Source: Rosa chinensis
Taxonomy: Eukaryota; Streptophyta; Magnoliopsida; Rosales; Rosaceae
Assembly: GCF_002994745.2 (NCBI RefSeq)
Contig: NW_024387548.1
Coordinates: 1 to 64,000, forward strand
DNA length: 64,000 nt
Direction of reading: 5' to 3'
The stretch's first letter is position 1; the number at the start of each line of letters is the position of its first letter. Made by a program: the position numbers and the translations under genes. The notes under the pieces are model-generated. The model was not told the DNA's origin. It made no database searches and saw only the letters and a program-made list of their open reading frames with translations. Positions 11,188 through 21,900 of the stretch are shown one piece after another.

Positions 11188-11335
11188 GGAAATAAAGGAG
11201 AAAGACGTTTTCAGCTGGAGAATAAAGGAGAAAGACGTTTCCGCTGGAGAATAAAGGAGCAAGACGTTTTCAGCTGGGGAATAAAGGAGAAAGATGTTTC
11301 AACTGGAAATAAATAAGAAAGACGTTTCAGCTTGT
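11188..11335 (+). repeat. U3 tandem repeats of family B LTR
   Basis: About five units of 28-30 bp, each AATAAAGGAGAAAGACGTTT followed by TCAGCTGG or a variant, plus a degenerate unit near 11370. Each unit carries an ACGT core and usually a CAGCTG site. Counterparts lie at about 51960-52085 (+), and at 46660-46870, 56965-57210 and 61600-61820 (-). An enhancer role is an inference. Confidence 0.75.
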
Positions 11336-11454
11336 TAAAGACCATTATGAGAGGAATTAAGGCCAAAGGTGACGTTTCTGTTGGAAATTAAATGCAATCC
11401 CCATCCGTCCGATGATGAAGGGTATGATCGTACAAAAGCCAAACAATGCTCCCC

Positions 11455-11462
11455 TATAAATA
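11455..11462 (+). promoter_or_regulatory. TATA box of family B LTR
   Basis: TATAAATA after CTCCCC, conserved at 52209-52216 and, in minus orientation, at 46613-46620, 56941-56948 and 61562-61569. Confidence 0.65.
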
Positions 11463-12625
11463 GCAACATCCAGAACATAATTTGCACACTTCCCAGCCAA
11501 GATCACTTCCCAGCTAAGATAATTCATTGCCTATCCTTCCGCCAGATCACTTCCAGCAAATAATTCATTGCTATCACTTCCGCAAGATCATTCCAAGACT
11601 ACCAATTCACTCCTCAAACTCCATATCTTACAAGACGTGACCACCATCCATCCAATCAATCTACAAAGCTCTAAGCGCTGAGTCAAGGACGCTCCACACC
11701 ATTGAAGAGACAAGTTCATCACCTTGTTGCTAAGCCGCTGAGGAAAGCTTCAAAGTGTAACTATGACTCTACTTATATTTTTGTTTCGGTTTTGTGTGTT
11801 TCAATTTGCGAGTTGTGTAATTGGAGACATGGAATTTTCAGAATATTTTATTAATATTTTTGAGATTTTCAGTTTATTATTGAGTTAATTTCGAGAATTC
11901 TTTATGATGCATGTTACAATCTTGTGCCTTTTACGTGTTTAGGTAATTTTCAGAGTTAGGTTAATAAGTTTTGCATGCTAGAATAATGGTGAGAGTTCTT
12001 GTGTGTTTCTTAATTTGCCAAGAGTAATTGTTATTTGTTAAGGCGCTGATTAAACAAGTAGCAATTAGTTCTAAAAGTGGTAAAATATGTTCAATGGTTA
12101 AACGATTCTGGAAATTACGTGTTAAATTCTATGTCTAATGGTTAATTTGCACGTGTGAGTTGATTCGAGGGTTAGATAATACTACTAGTTAAGAGAATTA
12201 CGCTGAGTGTTTTCGAAAATTAGTAGTATTAGGCTTGGTAAGGACTTTTCCGATTCAAGCCTACATTAGAATGAATCAGATAAGTGGATTGATCCGCTGA
12301 GGCTTTTCATTTGAGCTCTTATCTAGATTTAAGTGGGCACATTTTTTGTCGCATGTTGAAATGAATTTTCTGTTTTTACACTTAGTAATTTCTGAGTGGT
12401 ATTGGTTAGGTTAGGGAAGTCGATCATTGTATATAGTTTATTTGTTTTGTTTTATTTTAAGTAGATTAGAAACCAAATTCAAAACCCGCCCATTTATTCT
12501 TTTATTTGTTAATTGACTTTTTGTGTAGGTGTACCCTACAATCCCGGACTGAACGATCCCTGCTTATCCTATACTGACAATACATTTTGCAGGGTTAAAT
12601 TGTGAGGCTATTTCACAAGCCATCA

Positions 12626-13373
12626 AACCTCCCACGCAGCGCTTGAATTTAACTTTCAGCCAGACGGTACCCATAATAAAAGTTAGTAAATACAAATAAT
12701 AAACAGTAATATGCAAAATACAAGTAATTAGCAAGTAAATTGTACAAAACACAAGTTAACACAAGTGAGTAAAAAAAAAAAACATGAAAAAATTAACAAA
12801 TGTTTTTTTTTTCCCTTAGTGTCACAACATTTTGTTTTGTTATAAATATGTCGATATTCGAATTAAATTCCAGCGGTAAATCAGGGACGTGCGCCCAGTA
12901 TAGTGCCAAGACAAAGTCCTTTCAAATCCTTTGGCAACCTTATGAGATGGCCAGGTGGGGGAGACGAACACGAGAGGAAAATCCATTTTGGCATGAGCTA
13001 CTCCCACATAGTGGTTTAGGCCATTTGCAAGCACTTCTGGATTCAAAAACGTCATGATCGTTGTCCCCTTCTAGACACCATTCCACATAGGCTATACTTA
13101 CTAAGATGAAAAAAGTTCATAAGTGTGAAGACAGTTCAACAAGTGTTAATAAAGCCGCCTCAACCTTAAGGGACCTGAACTAGGTTGGTAAGGGGTTTAG
13201 CCAATATTAACAAAAGAGACTTCACCTATTCCATTCATTTACAACTTACAATTAAAACTCGTATTCAACATATAAAAAACATCCTAGTTAATTTTAAACT
13301 AAGTTTCACACATTTATACAACAATTATAAACAAAACAAGTGATTTTCAATCCCCGGCAACGGCGCCAAAAAT
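12626..13373 (-). mobile_element. Leader of a minus-strand coding-less A2 element
   Basis: Read on the minus strand, this runs from the LTR end through the PBS and leader (AGGTCCCTTAAGGTTGAGGC, the phrase with CCACTATGTGGGAGTAGC, then GCCGCACGTCCC-type text) directly into CCGTCTGGCTGAAA and AAGCGCTGCGTGGGAGG, the post-pol marker. No gag or pol lies between, so this is the coding-less form. A family B LTR cuts it at 12625; the rest of its internal region and 3' LTR would lie left of the window. Confidence 0.8.
13351..13368 (-). promoter_or_regulatory. Primer binding site for tRNA-Asp
   Basis: On the minus strand this reads TGGCGCCGTTGCCGGGGA, complementary to the 3' end of plant tRNA-Asp(GUC), 5 nt inside the LTR end. 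Confidence 0.85.
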
Positions 13374-14219
13374 TGATACCGCTTTAAGCAAGCGCATAAT
13401 TTAACCCTGAAATGTCATTAGTATACGTAATAAATAGGGATCGTTCTATTCCGGGATTGAGGGTACACCTGTCATTGTCAAACAATTAAACAATTAAAAT
13501 TAAAACAAAGTATAATATTTACAAAGACTATAACAATAATATTAGATATTTACGAAAAGGGGGTTTTGTTTTGGTTTTTCGAAAATAAAACTAAGTTAAC
13601 AAAACAATAAAATGCAAAAACATAAAATACACAATGGAATGAGAGACAAAGATCAAAACCGAAACATATGAAAATTGACTCAAACCTAATATTGTTCATC
13701 TAAGTCATGAAAAGGAGTTGATTCATGTGAAACATTCGAAAGCAAATGAATTCCCATTTTTTTACTTTCAATGCTAATTAACCTAAGCGAAAGCACCTAG
13801 ATAATCTCCTATCAAACATGCAATCAACCCTAGAAAGTTAGTCAATCATGTCAGTTTAACGCATTACACATAGAGAAAGGCTATAACTCAAGTGTACAAC
13901 TTAGTATGGAAAAGTCCACCTAATTGCAATCCTCGTTAATTAAATTCGATCTTTGTACAAAACCGTTACTACTTTGATTCAAGTTTACACAACGAAAAGT
14001 CGATTTCATGTCTTAACCTAGCACCAATTATATCGAAACCCTAAGTGTTTGCAACCACATAAGATTAAAATACAAAAGTTATCTATACGCAAATTTAATT
14101 AAACAACCCACATAAACAACTCTCGAAGAGAACAATAATATGAATCTGAAAATTCTCAATAATCATAAAAATTCCAGAAATTAATATTGTTCAAACACAT
14201 ATGTCAACTAGTTCATAAC
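13374..14219 (-). mobile_element. 5' LTR (A2, minus strand), segment 1
   Basis: In plus orientation it begins TGATACCGC (the LTR end read backwards), passes GGATTGAGGGTACACCTGTC and stops at 14219, where the 29.7 kb A1 block is inserted. The LTR resumes at 43881. The target duplication ATAAC is at 14215-14219 and 43876-43880. The joined LTR is about 2.01 kb, matching the A2 copies at 23291-25304 and 28205-30206. Confidence 0.88.
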
Positions 14220-16359
14220 TGATAGGAGCATTTTAATGCGACGTTTTAACTGCATTTCCCTACATTTTTTGCGCCATTTCTTGAAAAAATCCCTGTTTGG
14301 GAAAGTTTCCATTCTTTGATTGGGAAAGTTCCTATTGTAGAAAGTTTCCATTTTTGCCTTCATTTCTCATTTTTTCTCATTTCTCATTTCTCATTTCGAA
14401 AGTTCTATTTTCATTTTTAGTAAGTTTCTATTTTTCATTTTTAGAAACTTTCCATTTCTCAATTTTAGAAAGTTTCTATTTTTCAAATTAGGTAAGTTTC
14501 CATTTTCATACTAGTTTCTATTTTCAGGACCTCCGAGCTAAAAAGTGGAAATGAACGCACGAATGGAAAGAGGAGCTTGCGAACATCAAGACGAACGAAT
14601 ATGAGAGAAATCGGGCACACAATTGAGCAGATATGAAGAAATAAGCTTTCCTAGTCCAACTAGGAAACCCTGCGAAATGGAGAAGGCTTCCCGAGCAAGT
14701 TTCCAACGCAACCATGAAAAAGAAATGGAAAAATAATGTTTTTGCGTTGGAGATGAGAAGCTTGAAGTTGAAGCAACGAGGCCCAAGAACTCTATGGATT
14801 TTCGGCAAAATGGATCAAGGCCCATCAAGCCCATGGAATTAGGGTTTGTGACGCAAAAACCCTAGGTGTTGCCGTGAAAACAAAAGGAGGAGGCAAAAGT
14901 GGCGTGAAAAATCAAGGGAAGAATCAAAATTACGCAAGAGATTTTCTAGGGTGAGTTTATGGAAAGAAATCAAGAAAGACCAAATTGGCGTCTAGGTTCA
15001 TTCCTAGAAACCCTAAGCATGTTTTGGCCGAAAATCAAGAAGAAAATCAGAAAATATTCAAGGAATTTCGGCAAGAATATTTAGGATCTTTGGAGTTTTA
15101 TGATTGGTTGGATGATACACTAGGCTTACTTGGCAATTTCTCATTGGTGGAAGGCATGTGGAATTATTAATTTAATTCCTTGAAAAATAAACAGAAATCA
15201 CGGCTTGGAGGCCAAGCATGCCGTTCCCTATATATACAAGCACCCTAGACGTCTCAAAACCACTTTACAATTCAGAAAATTCTCTCTACGCGCGGAAGCT
15301 CTCTCCATTCTCTAGTGCAACTTTTGGCGTTTTCAAGCAAGGAAGGAAGAAGCAAGCTTAGGCCGTGAGCATCATCATCCATTCCACCTTGAAGCCGTGT
15401 ACTTTGAAGCTTGCTTTCGAGTTTCATTAGTTCATCATTCGAGTTATTCATCCATCTCTCCATTCACGGTGTAATTCAACCTTCTTTCTTGTAATCACTT
15501 TTGATTCTCCTTGTTTGATTTCGTTGGATGTTGTTCTAGTTAACATTGATGTTTGAACAAGGTTTATATCTGAAATTTATGATTGATTAAGGATTTTCGA
15601 TTTCTATGTTGTGATTCCAAAGTTGCTTATGTGTGATTGTTCGATTGAATTTGCTTTATAGATAACTTTTTATTTTAATCTTATGTGGTTCGAAACACTT
15701 AGGGTTTTGATATAATTGGTGCTAGATTTAAGAACATGAAATCGACTTTTCGTTTTGTGTAAACTTGAATCAAAGTAGTAAAGGTTTTGGACAAAAATCG
15801 AATTCAATTGAAGAGGATTGCAATTAGGTGAACTTATTCATACTAAGTTGTGCACTTGAGTTGATAGCCTTTCTTGAACTTCTTGCGTTGAACATGTATG
15901 ATTGACTAGCTTTCTAGGGTTGATTACATGTTTGATAGGATTAATCTATGTGCTTTCATTTAGATTAATTAGCATTGAAAAGTAAAATATGGGAAATCGT
16001 TTGCTTTGAATGTTTCACATGATCAACTCCTTTCACATGACTTGGAAGAACAATGTAGGTTGTATTCGAATTTAATCATGAAATCGGTTTAATCTTTGTT
16101 TCTTACATATCATTCTTGTATTTGTGTTTTTGTTTATACTTAGTTTTATTCTTTCTTTTAATTTTCGAAAACCAAAACCTAAAACCCCCCTAAATCGTAA
16201 ATTGTGTTTATATTGTGTAAATTATACTTTGTTTTATTTTAATTGTTTATATTGTCCTACATTGACAGGTGTACCCTCAATCCCGGAATAGAACGATCCC
16301 TATTGCTTATACTACTAATGATATTAGGGTTAAATTATATGCTTGCTTTGAGCGTATCA
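14220..16359 (+). mobile_element. 5' LTR of A1 element (2140 bp)
   Basis: The LTR runs TGATAGGAGC to GAGCGTATCA. It has U3 GAAAGTTTC repeats (about 14300-14520), the GGACCTCCGAGC block (14528), a TATA box at 15229-15236, a purine-rich leader part (about 15300-15460), then about 800 nt of T-rich sequence to GACAG (16268) and the U5 motif TCAATCCCGG (16277-16286, one C shorter than elsewhere). By eye it differs from the 3' LTR (41703-43875) by few substitutions and several short indels. Confidence 0.9.
15229..15236 (+). promoter_or_regulatory. TATA box of the A1 5' LTR
   Basis: TATATATA after GCCGTTCCC. The same box lies at 42732-42739 in the 3' LTR. Confidence 0.6.
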
Positions 16360-16364
16360 ATTTT

Positions 16365-16382
16365 TGGCGCCGTTGCCGGGGA
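16365..16382 (+). promoter_or_regulatory. Primer binding site for tRNA-Asp
   Basis: TGGCGCCGTTGCCGGGGA, 5 nt after the LTR end, complementary to the tRNA-Asp(GUC) 3' end including CCA. Confidence 0.9.
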
Positions 16383-17654
16383 TTGAAAAATCACTTGTTG
16401 CATTGTGAATATTGTTGTTTTCGTAAATATTATATATATGTTCATATTGTGATCGAAATTTAGTAAAGTAAATACGTAGGTTGTTCATATTATTGAATAC
16501 GAGTTTTATTGTGAGTTGTAAATTAAAGAGGAATAGGTGAAGTCGTGTTTATTAATATTAACCTAAACCCTTATTGGTGCTAGTTCAGGTCCCTTAAGGT
16601 TGAGGGCGGTTTTTATTAATATTCATTGAACTGTCTTCACACCTAGGACCTTTTTCATCTAAGTAAGTATAGCCTATGTGGGATGGTGTCTAGGAAGGGG
16701 ACAACGTTCATAACGGGTTTTGGATCAGAAGTGCTTACAAATGGGCCTAAACCACATTGTGGGAGTAGCTCATGCCAAAATGGATTCTACCTATTGTGTT
16801 CGCCCTCCCCTACCTGGCCATTTCAGTAAGGTTGCCCAAAGGATGTAGAAGGAACTTTGTGTCTAGACAACTATACTTGGGCCGCACGTCCACTTGATTT
16901 ACCACTTGGAATTTAATTCGAAATCAATGATATTTATAACAAAAGAAAATTTGTGTTACACTAAGGTATATTGGATTAAACATAGTCTTGAAAAGGGTAG
17001 CTGTTTCAGTCCCATTGCACATCGAGACTCCCTGTTCGCCGTACCTAAGTGTTGAAATAATTGTAAATAAAAGAAAAGAAAAAGAAATAATTGTATAAAA
17101 TTTCGTGAATAGTAAAAATCAGGTTTTTGAAGTATAAATGTTATTATAAGTTTTTGACCATAATGGAATAGGTGAAGGACTTTGTCTTTAACATTAGTCT
17201 TGCACCCTTCTCTTTCATGTGGCGCACCTTAGTAGCATAGGTGTCTAGGTTGATTGAATACGAGAAGTGCTAGCAAAGGGTCCTCGTCCCCTGCTAAATA
17301 ATGAGCTGAGCTCCGCCAAAATCGTTTCTCTACTACCTGCTCTATGTGAAAAGAGTTACAAAAATTGAGAAAGGCGACTAGTATTAAGGATCGAGCCCTT
17401 GGGCCGCACGTCTAAACCTTGTTAAGGGCTTATAATGGATTCAAACTTTCTTAACTATGCCCATACCAATTAAAATTTTTTATATGTAACATTATACTTG
17501 TGGAATTTTTGTAATTATACTTCTCTTATACTTGTAAATTCGTGAATAGTAAATCGTGAATAGTGATATTTATGTATAAATCATTAACTTGTATTTACTT
17601 CACTATACATTTACTAACTTCTCTAAATTTTAATAATGTTCAGGATTTCTATGA
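16383..17654 (+). mobile_element. Untranslated leader of A1 element, with a repeated module
   Basis: About 1.27 kb without a credible ORF between PBS and gag. Conserved phrases shared with all coding-less copies include AGGTCCCTTAAGGTTGAGGG (about 16590), GGATGGTGTCTAGGAAGGGG, GGGAGTAGCTCATGCC and GGGCCGCACGTC. The stretch from GGTGTCTAGG (16685) through GAAGTGCT (16728) to GCCGCACGTC (16881) recurs in diverged form at 17240, 17264 and 17403. Such strong conservation in a noncoding leader suggests cis-acting RNA functions such as packaging, dimerisation or translation control (inference). Confidence 0.75.
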
Positions 17655-19560
17655 ATGACCGAGCCTGCTAGACCTTCTACAGTTAAAGAAATTGAAGCAA
17701 GGATCGCTTGTTTGAAGAATTCTTCACTCCTTGAGTACAAAAAGCCCTCTTCTCCAACATATAAGGAATACACAGTTAACGATCAAGGGAGGAGGCTGTT
17801 TCCTTCTGAAGGGTCAGTATCACCTAGTGTTTCGTCCAACTCACTTACACCTCAGAATTCACCACCTGGTTCACCACCTCCTGAAGAAAACGTTAGAATG
17901 GCTTCCATTAGAGAACTCTCTTCATCTGTGGTTCAAGAAGGACTTCCTACAAGTATTGTGTACCCTGCACCTGCTCCAGGGAAGACGGCTGACATTTGAG
18001 TTAAGAAGTGGATTGCTTCATAGGCTTCCAACGTTCCATGGCCTCAATATGGAATGCCAACAAGCATCTTAGGGAGTTTCAATCCGTGTGTATCAACATG
18101 TTACCACAAGGAGCGGATGAGAATATCCTTAAGATGAAGGCATTTCCCTTTCTCTAGCTGACCGTGCAAAAGATTGGCTCTATGAACTGCCTCTGGACGA
18201 ATTACTTCATGGAACACTATGATGAAGGCATTCTTAGAGAAGTACTTCCAGCTTCAAAGATCATCACACTCCGGAAGAAGATAAGTGGAATTAAGCAGCT
18301 CAAGATGAATCTTATTCCGCTTATTATGAGAGGTTTCATCCTTGATTGCACAATGTCCTCAACATCAGATGAAGGAAGAAACCTTGCTAACTTGTTTTAT
18401 GAAGGTCTCCTACCCTTGGAACGTGATATGCTAGATGCTGCAGCTGGGGGAGCCTTTGTAGACAAGTCACCTACTGAAGGGCGAGCTATGATTGAGAATA
18501 GAGCAAAGAACGCCCAACAGTATGAGGGTGTGGGCCTCACAACTAGAAGGTGGTGAGATAGGCACTTCGGTTATTGAGGATAGATTGAATAAACTCACCC
18601 TTCTCATGGATCAAGTTGTGAGTGCCAAGGGAATATTGCAAGCTTGTGGAGTGTTCTATGCAAGGGCATGTAACTGATCAATGCCCTCAGTTATCAGAGA
18701 GTGGAGGATGGGAATCATTGAACGCCATTGGAGGTTACCAAGGAAATCATGGGGGCCCTCAACGTCCAAGATATGATCCTTACTCAAACACTTACAATCC
18801 TGGATGGAGGGACCACCCCAACTTCAAGTGGACAAACAATGAAAACACTCAGAATCCCCTTGGAGGAAATTTCCAACGTCCTCAAGGGCCACCATTTCAA
18901 GGACAATCTTTTCAAGGACCTCAAGGACCACCATTCCAAAGGCCCTACATGCAAACAACATGCTTCAGGGAGTTCAAATCAGAGCGTTAACTATGATAAG
19001 ATGTTTGAAGCTCTCACTAGTTCTACTCAAGCTTTGGTTCAAGGACAACAGACCCACACCAAAGACATTGCAGATCTTAAGAACCAAATGGGCCAAGTTG
19101 TGGATTTTATGAGCAAGATTCATGAAACTGGGAAGCTCCCTAGTAACACCATACGAAATCAAAGGGTAATGTGGAGAATGCATCTTTGGTGACTACTAGG
19201 AGTGGAAGTGTTTGTGGATCACCTAAAAAGCCAAGGAGGCTCAAGTGGCCATTGAAGTTGAGAGGAACAAGAAGCTACCAAGAAGAGCCTTGAAAAAGAC
19301 CCTGCAACGTCCAAAGAAGAAACTAGGACGTCTCCCTTCTAAAGCAAAACCGAAACCTAAAGGTAATGATTCTAACTTGTCTAATTCGGTTATTGCTAAC
19401 CCTTCTTCGTCTTGTATGCCCTTTCCACGCAGATTTGCTAATCGAAGAAGGATGAAAGTGACCAAGCTATCTTGGAAACTTTCAAGAAGGTGCAAGTTAA
19501 TTACCCCTCCTTGAGGCTATCAAGCAAGTGCCTAGGTATGCTAAGTTTTGAAAGAGCTTT
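17655..19560 (+). pseudogene. Athila-type gag, frameshifted
   Basis: Capsid-nucleocapsid region of the A1 element. The ATG at 17655 is chosen because the alternative at 17651 meets a stop within seven codons. The first frame (114 codons) is Ser/Pro-rich and breaks at about 17995. Later pieces in other frames show the Athila capsid core: PTFHGL (about 18030), an FPF...DRAK.WLYELP-like stretch (about 18145-18200), the FYEGLLPLERDMLDAAAGGA motif (18395 onward) and IENRAKNAQQY. A CCHC zinc knuckle (C-x2-C-x4-H-x4-C type) is present around 18640-18690, but its second Cys is lost by a small deletion. A Gly/Pro/Gln-rich tail (GPPFQ repeats, 18890-18950) follows, then a basic stretch (19245-19360) before protease. 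At least five frame breaks. Length fits Athila gag of about 600 residues. Confidence 0.85.
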
Positions 19561-20273
19561 GTACCTCAAGGAGAAAAAAGGTGAGAAGGAGGTAGTCAAG
19601 GTAAGTGAAACGTATCTGCCTTAATTCAGAGGAAACTACCCCACAAATGCAAAGATCCTGGAAGTTTTACTATTCCATGCACTATTGGTAACTCTAGGTT
19701 TGAGAATGCTATGTTAGACTTAGGGGCTTCTGTGAACGTCATGCCCTATTCTGTTTATGAAACCCTAGGTCTAGGTGAGCTTAAATCTAATAATGTTATC
19801 ATTCAGTTAGCTGACAGGTCTAATGCATACCCTAGAGGTTTGTTGGAAGATGTTCTTGTGCAGGTTAATCATCTTTTCTTTCCAGCTGACTTCTATGTGT
19901 TGGAGATGGAAGATCCCCAGTGAGTTCAACGCCATTGCTATTGGGTCGCCCTTTCTTAAGGACGGCCAGGACCAAGATAGATGTGTATGATGGCTCTCTC
20001 ACCATGGAATTTGATGGTGACGTTATTGGCTTCAACATATTTGAAGCTATGAGGTATCCTCTTGATGTTCATGATTGTTTTTCTATTGATATTCTGGACA
20101 ATCTTGCACAGGAAATGTTTGATATCATGAATGAGGATACTTTGGTCACCACACTCGAGCAAGGAGTGGGATACACCAAGGATGGCGTCACACTCCATGA
20201 AGATGTGCTCAAGGAAACATGTGAGGACGAAATCATTGCTAATGTGTCCTTCCTTGAGGCATCATCCTTGTAG
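19561..20273 (+). pseudogene. A1 pol: aspartic protease and linker
   Basis: Protease domain of the polyprotein. The active-site motif LDLGAS lies at about 19714-19731, followed by VNVMPYSVYETLGLG, the flap-side ADRSNAYPRG, and LLLGRPFLRTARTKIDVY after a one-step frame change at about 19920. The second frame continues through FDGDVIGFNIFEAMRYP into an acidic linker and stops at 20273. A GTAAGT follows that stop, but the downstream reading frame aligns without a gap to the uninterrupted B copy (6100-6190), so an indel, not an intron, explains the break. Confidence 0.87.
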
Positions 20274-21900
20274 GTAAGTCTCCTCCACCCTTGTCCATTC
20301 AGTTATCTGCTAATAAGACTTTACCTTCAGTGGTTCAGGCACCAGAACTTGAACTTAAACCTACCAGACCACTTGAAGTATGTCTACTTAGGAGACAAGG
20401 AGACTTTACCGTGATAGTGTCCTCCTCTCTTACTTCTCCTCAAGAGGAGAGATTGGTGGAGATGTTGAAACAACACAAGACCGCCATAGGATGGACATTG
20501 GCGGATATCAAGGGAATAAGCCCTACTACTTGCGTCCATAGGATACTTCTTGAGGAGGGGACAAAACCCACTAGAGAGGCTCAACGTCGTCTCAACCCTC
20601 CTATGATGGAAGTGTGAAGAAGGAGGTCATCAAACTCCTAGATTGTGGCGTCATATACCCAATTTCAGACTCCAAATGGGTGTCCCCAGTTCAAGTTGTA
20701 CCTAAGAAGTCAGGAGTGACTGTTGTGAAGAATGCAGAGAACGAATTGGTGCCCCAAAGGACAGTTACTGGCCACAGAGTTTGCATTGACTACAGGAAGC
20801 TCAACGCAACAACAAGGAAAGATCACTTTCCCTTCCATTCATTGATCAGATGCTTGAGCGTTTGGCTGGACATGATTACTACTGCTTCTTGGATGGCTAC
20901 TCAGGGTACAATCAGATTGCCATAGCCAATGAAGACCAAGAGAAGACGACATTCACTTGTCCCTTTGGAACATTTGCTTATCGACGTATGCCTTTGGACT
21001 ATGCAACGCCCCAGGTACCTTTCAAAGGTGTATGGTAAGTATCTTTTCAGATTATATTGAGAAAATCATAGAGGTATTCATGGATGACTTTTCTGTTTTT
21101 GGAAAAAGCTTTGATGATTGTCTTAATAATCTGGAAATTATTTTAAAGCGTTGTGTGGAAACTAACCTTGTGTTAAATTGGGAAAAATGTCATTTCATGG
21201 TTAGACAAGGTATAGTGCTAGGACATATTGTCTCTTCTAGGGGAATTGAGGTTGATAAAGCTAAGGTAGACCTTGTGCGTTACTTACCCTCTCCCACTTC
21301 TGTGAGAGAGATTCGTTCTTTTCTTGGCCATGCAGGGTTTTACAGGAGATTTATCAAGGATTTTTCCAAGATTTCGAGACCTCTATGCCAACTACTCCAA
21401 AAGGATGTGTCGTTTGTGTTTGACAAGGAGTGTCAAGAGGCCTTTGACAAGCTCAAGGAGCTATTAACGTCTGCCCCTATCATGCTACCTCCAGATTGGT
21501 CCTTGCCCTTTGAGTTGATGTGTGACGCCTCTGACTATGCAGTTGGAGCTGTTTTGGGGCAAAGGAAGGACAAACGACCTTATGCCATCTACTACGCCTC
21601 AAGGACTCTGAATGATGCACAACTGAACTACTCCACTACAGAGAAAGAGCTCCTTGCAGTTGTTTTTGCCCTTGAGAAGTTTCGTTCCTACTTACTTGGT
21701 ACCAAGGTGATTATTTATACTGACCATGCAGCTTTGAAGTACTTGATGACCAAGAAGGAGGCGAAACCAAGGCTCATTAGATGGATCCTACTCTTGCAAG
21801 AGTTTGACGTTGAAATCAAGGACAAGAAGGGTAGTGAGAACGTGGTAGCTGACCACTTGAGTCGTTTGGTGCACGCAGAAGACCCTCTCCCTTTGGTGGA
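20274..21900 (+). pseudogene. A1 pol: reverse transcriptase and RNase H
   Basis: Linker and RT start in frames at 20291-20617 and 20614-20925 (IGWTLADIKGISP, VSPVQVVPKK, CIDYRKLN), then MLERLAGHDYYCFLDGYSGYNQI at 20850 on. A long 543-codon frame (20957-22588) then carries [14 protein letters not shown], the catalytic FMDD box (21077-21088), the [12 protein letters not shown] thumb region, and RNase H with its four acidic positions in CDASDY (about 21522), TEKEL (about 21640), YTDHAAL (about 21718) and VADHLSRL (about 21846). The first third of RT is broken in three places; from 20957 the RT palm, RNase H and most of integrase are open, the best preserved coding part of the window. Confidence 0.9.

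Larger units (their letters stand above)
10860..12625 (+). mobile_element. 3' LTR, family B (1766 bp)
   Basis: The LTR starts TGATAAGAGCAAAAGTGTGACG and ends TTTCACAAGCCATCA. U3 contains a tandem array of about 30-bp units (11188-11335). A TATA box TATAAATA lies at 11455-11462, then a leader-like stretch, a T-rich stretch ending TTTTTGTGTAG (12528), and the U5 motif CTACAATCCCGG near 12536. The LTR ends in the minus-strand leader of an A2 element (12626 onward), its insertion target. The 5' LTR and the left target duplication are outside the window. Confidence 0.9.

Noticed and set aside
12800..13057. 85-codon ORF (and an opposing frame at 12840-13055)
   Set aside because: Lies in the conserved untranslated leader of the minus-strand A2 element; equivalent leaders at 25550 and 35810 do not keep the frame.
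13351..13368. tRNA-Asp-like sequence (CCCCGGCAACGGCGCCA)
   Set aside because: Only the 3' end of the tRNA matches, located exactly beside LTR ends; it is the PBS, not a tRNA gene.
14350..14520. Regularly spaced short repeats that could suggest a CRISPR-like or satellite array
   Set aside because: Imperfect AT-rich repeats inside U3 of an LTR, no unique spacers, plant context.
16269..16463. Short ORF crossing the LTR end and PBS (also at 33093-33332 and, reversed, 53834-54079)
   Set aside because: It translates conserved noncoding U5-PBS sequence; the frames differ in length and break by indels between copies.
20270..20335. GTAAGT after the protease-linker frame and a TTACCTTCAG about 60 nt later, looking like a small intron between protease and RT
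   Set aside because: The translated sequence between them aligns without a gap to the uninterrupted family B copy (about 6110-6175), so a frameshift explains the stop better.
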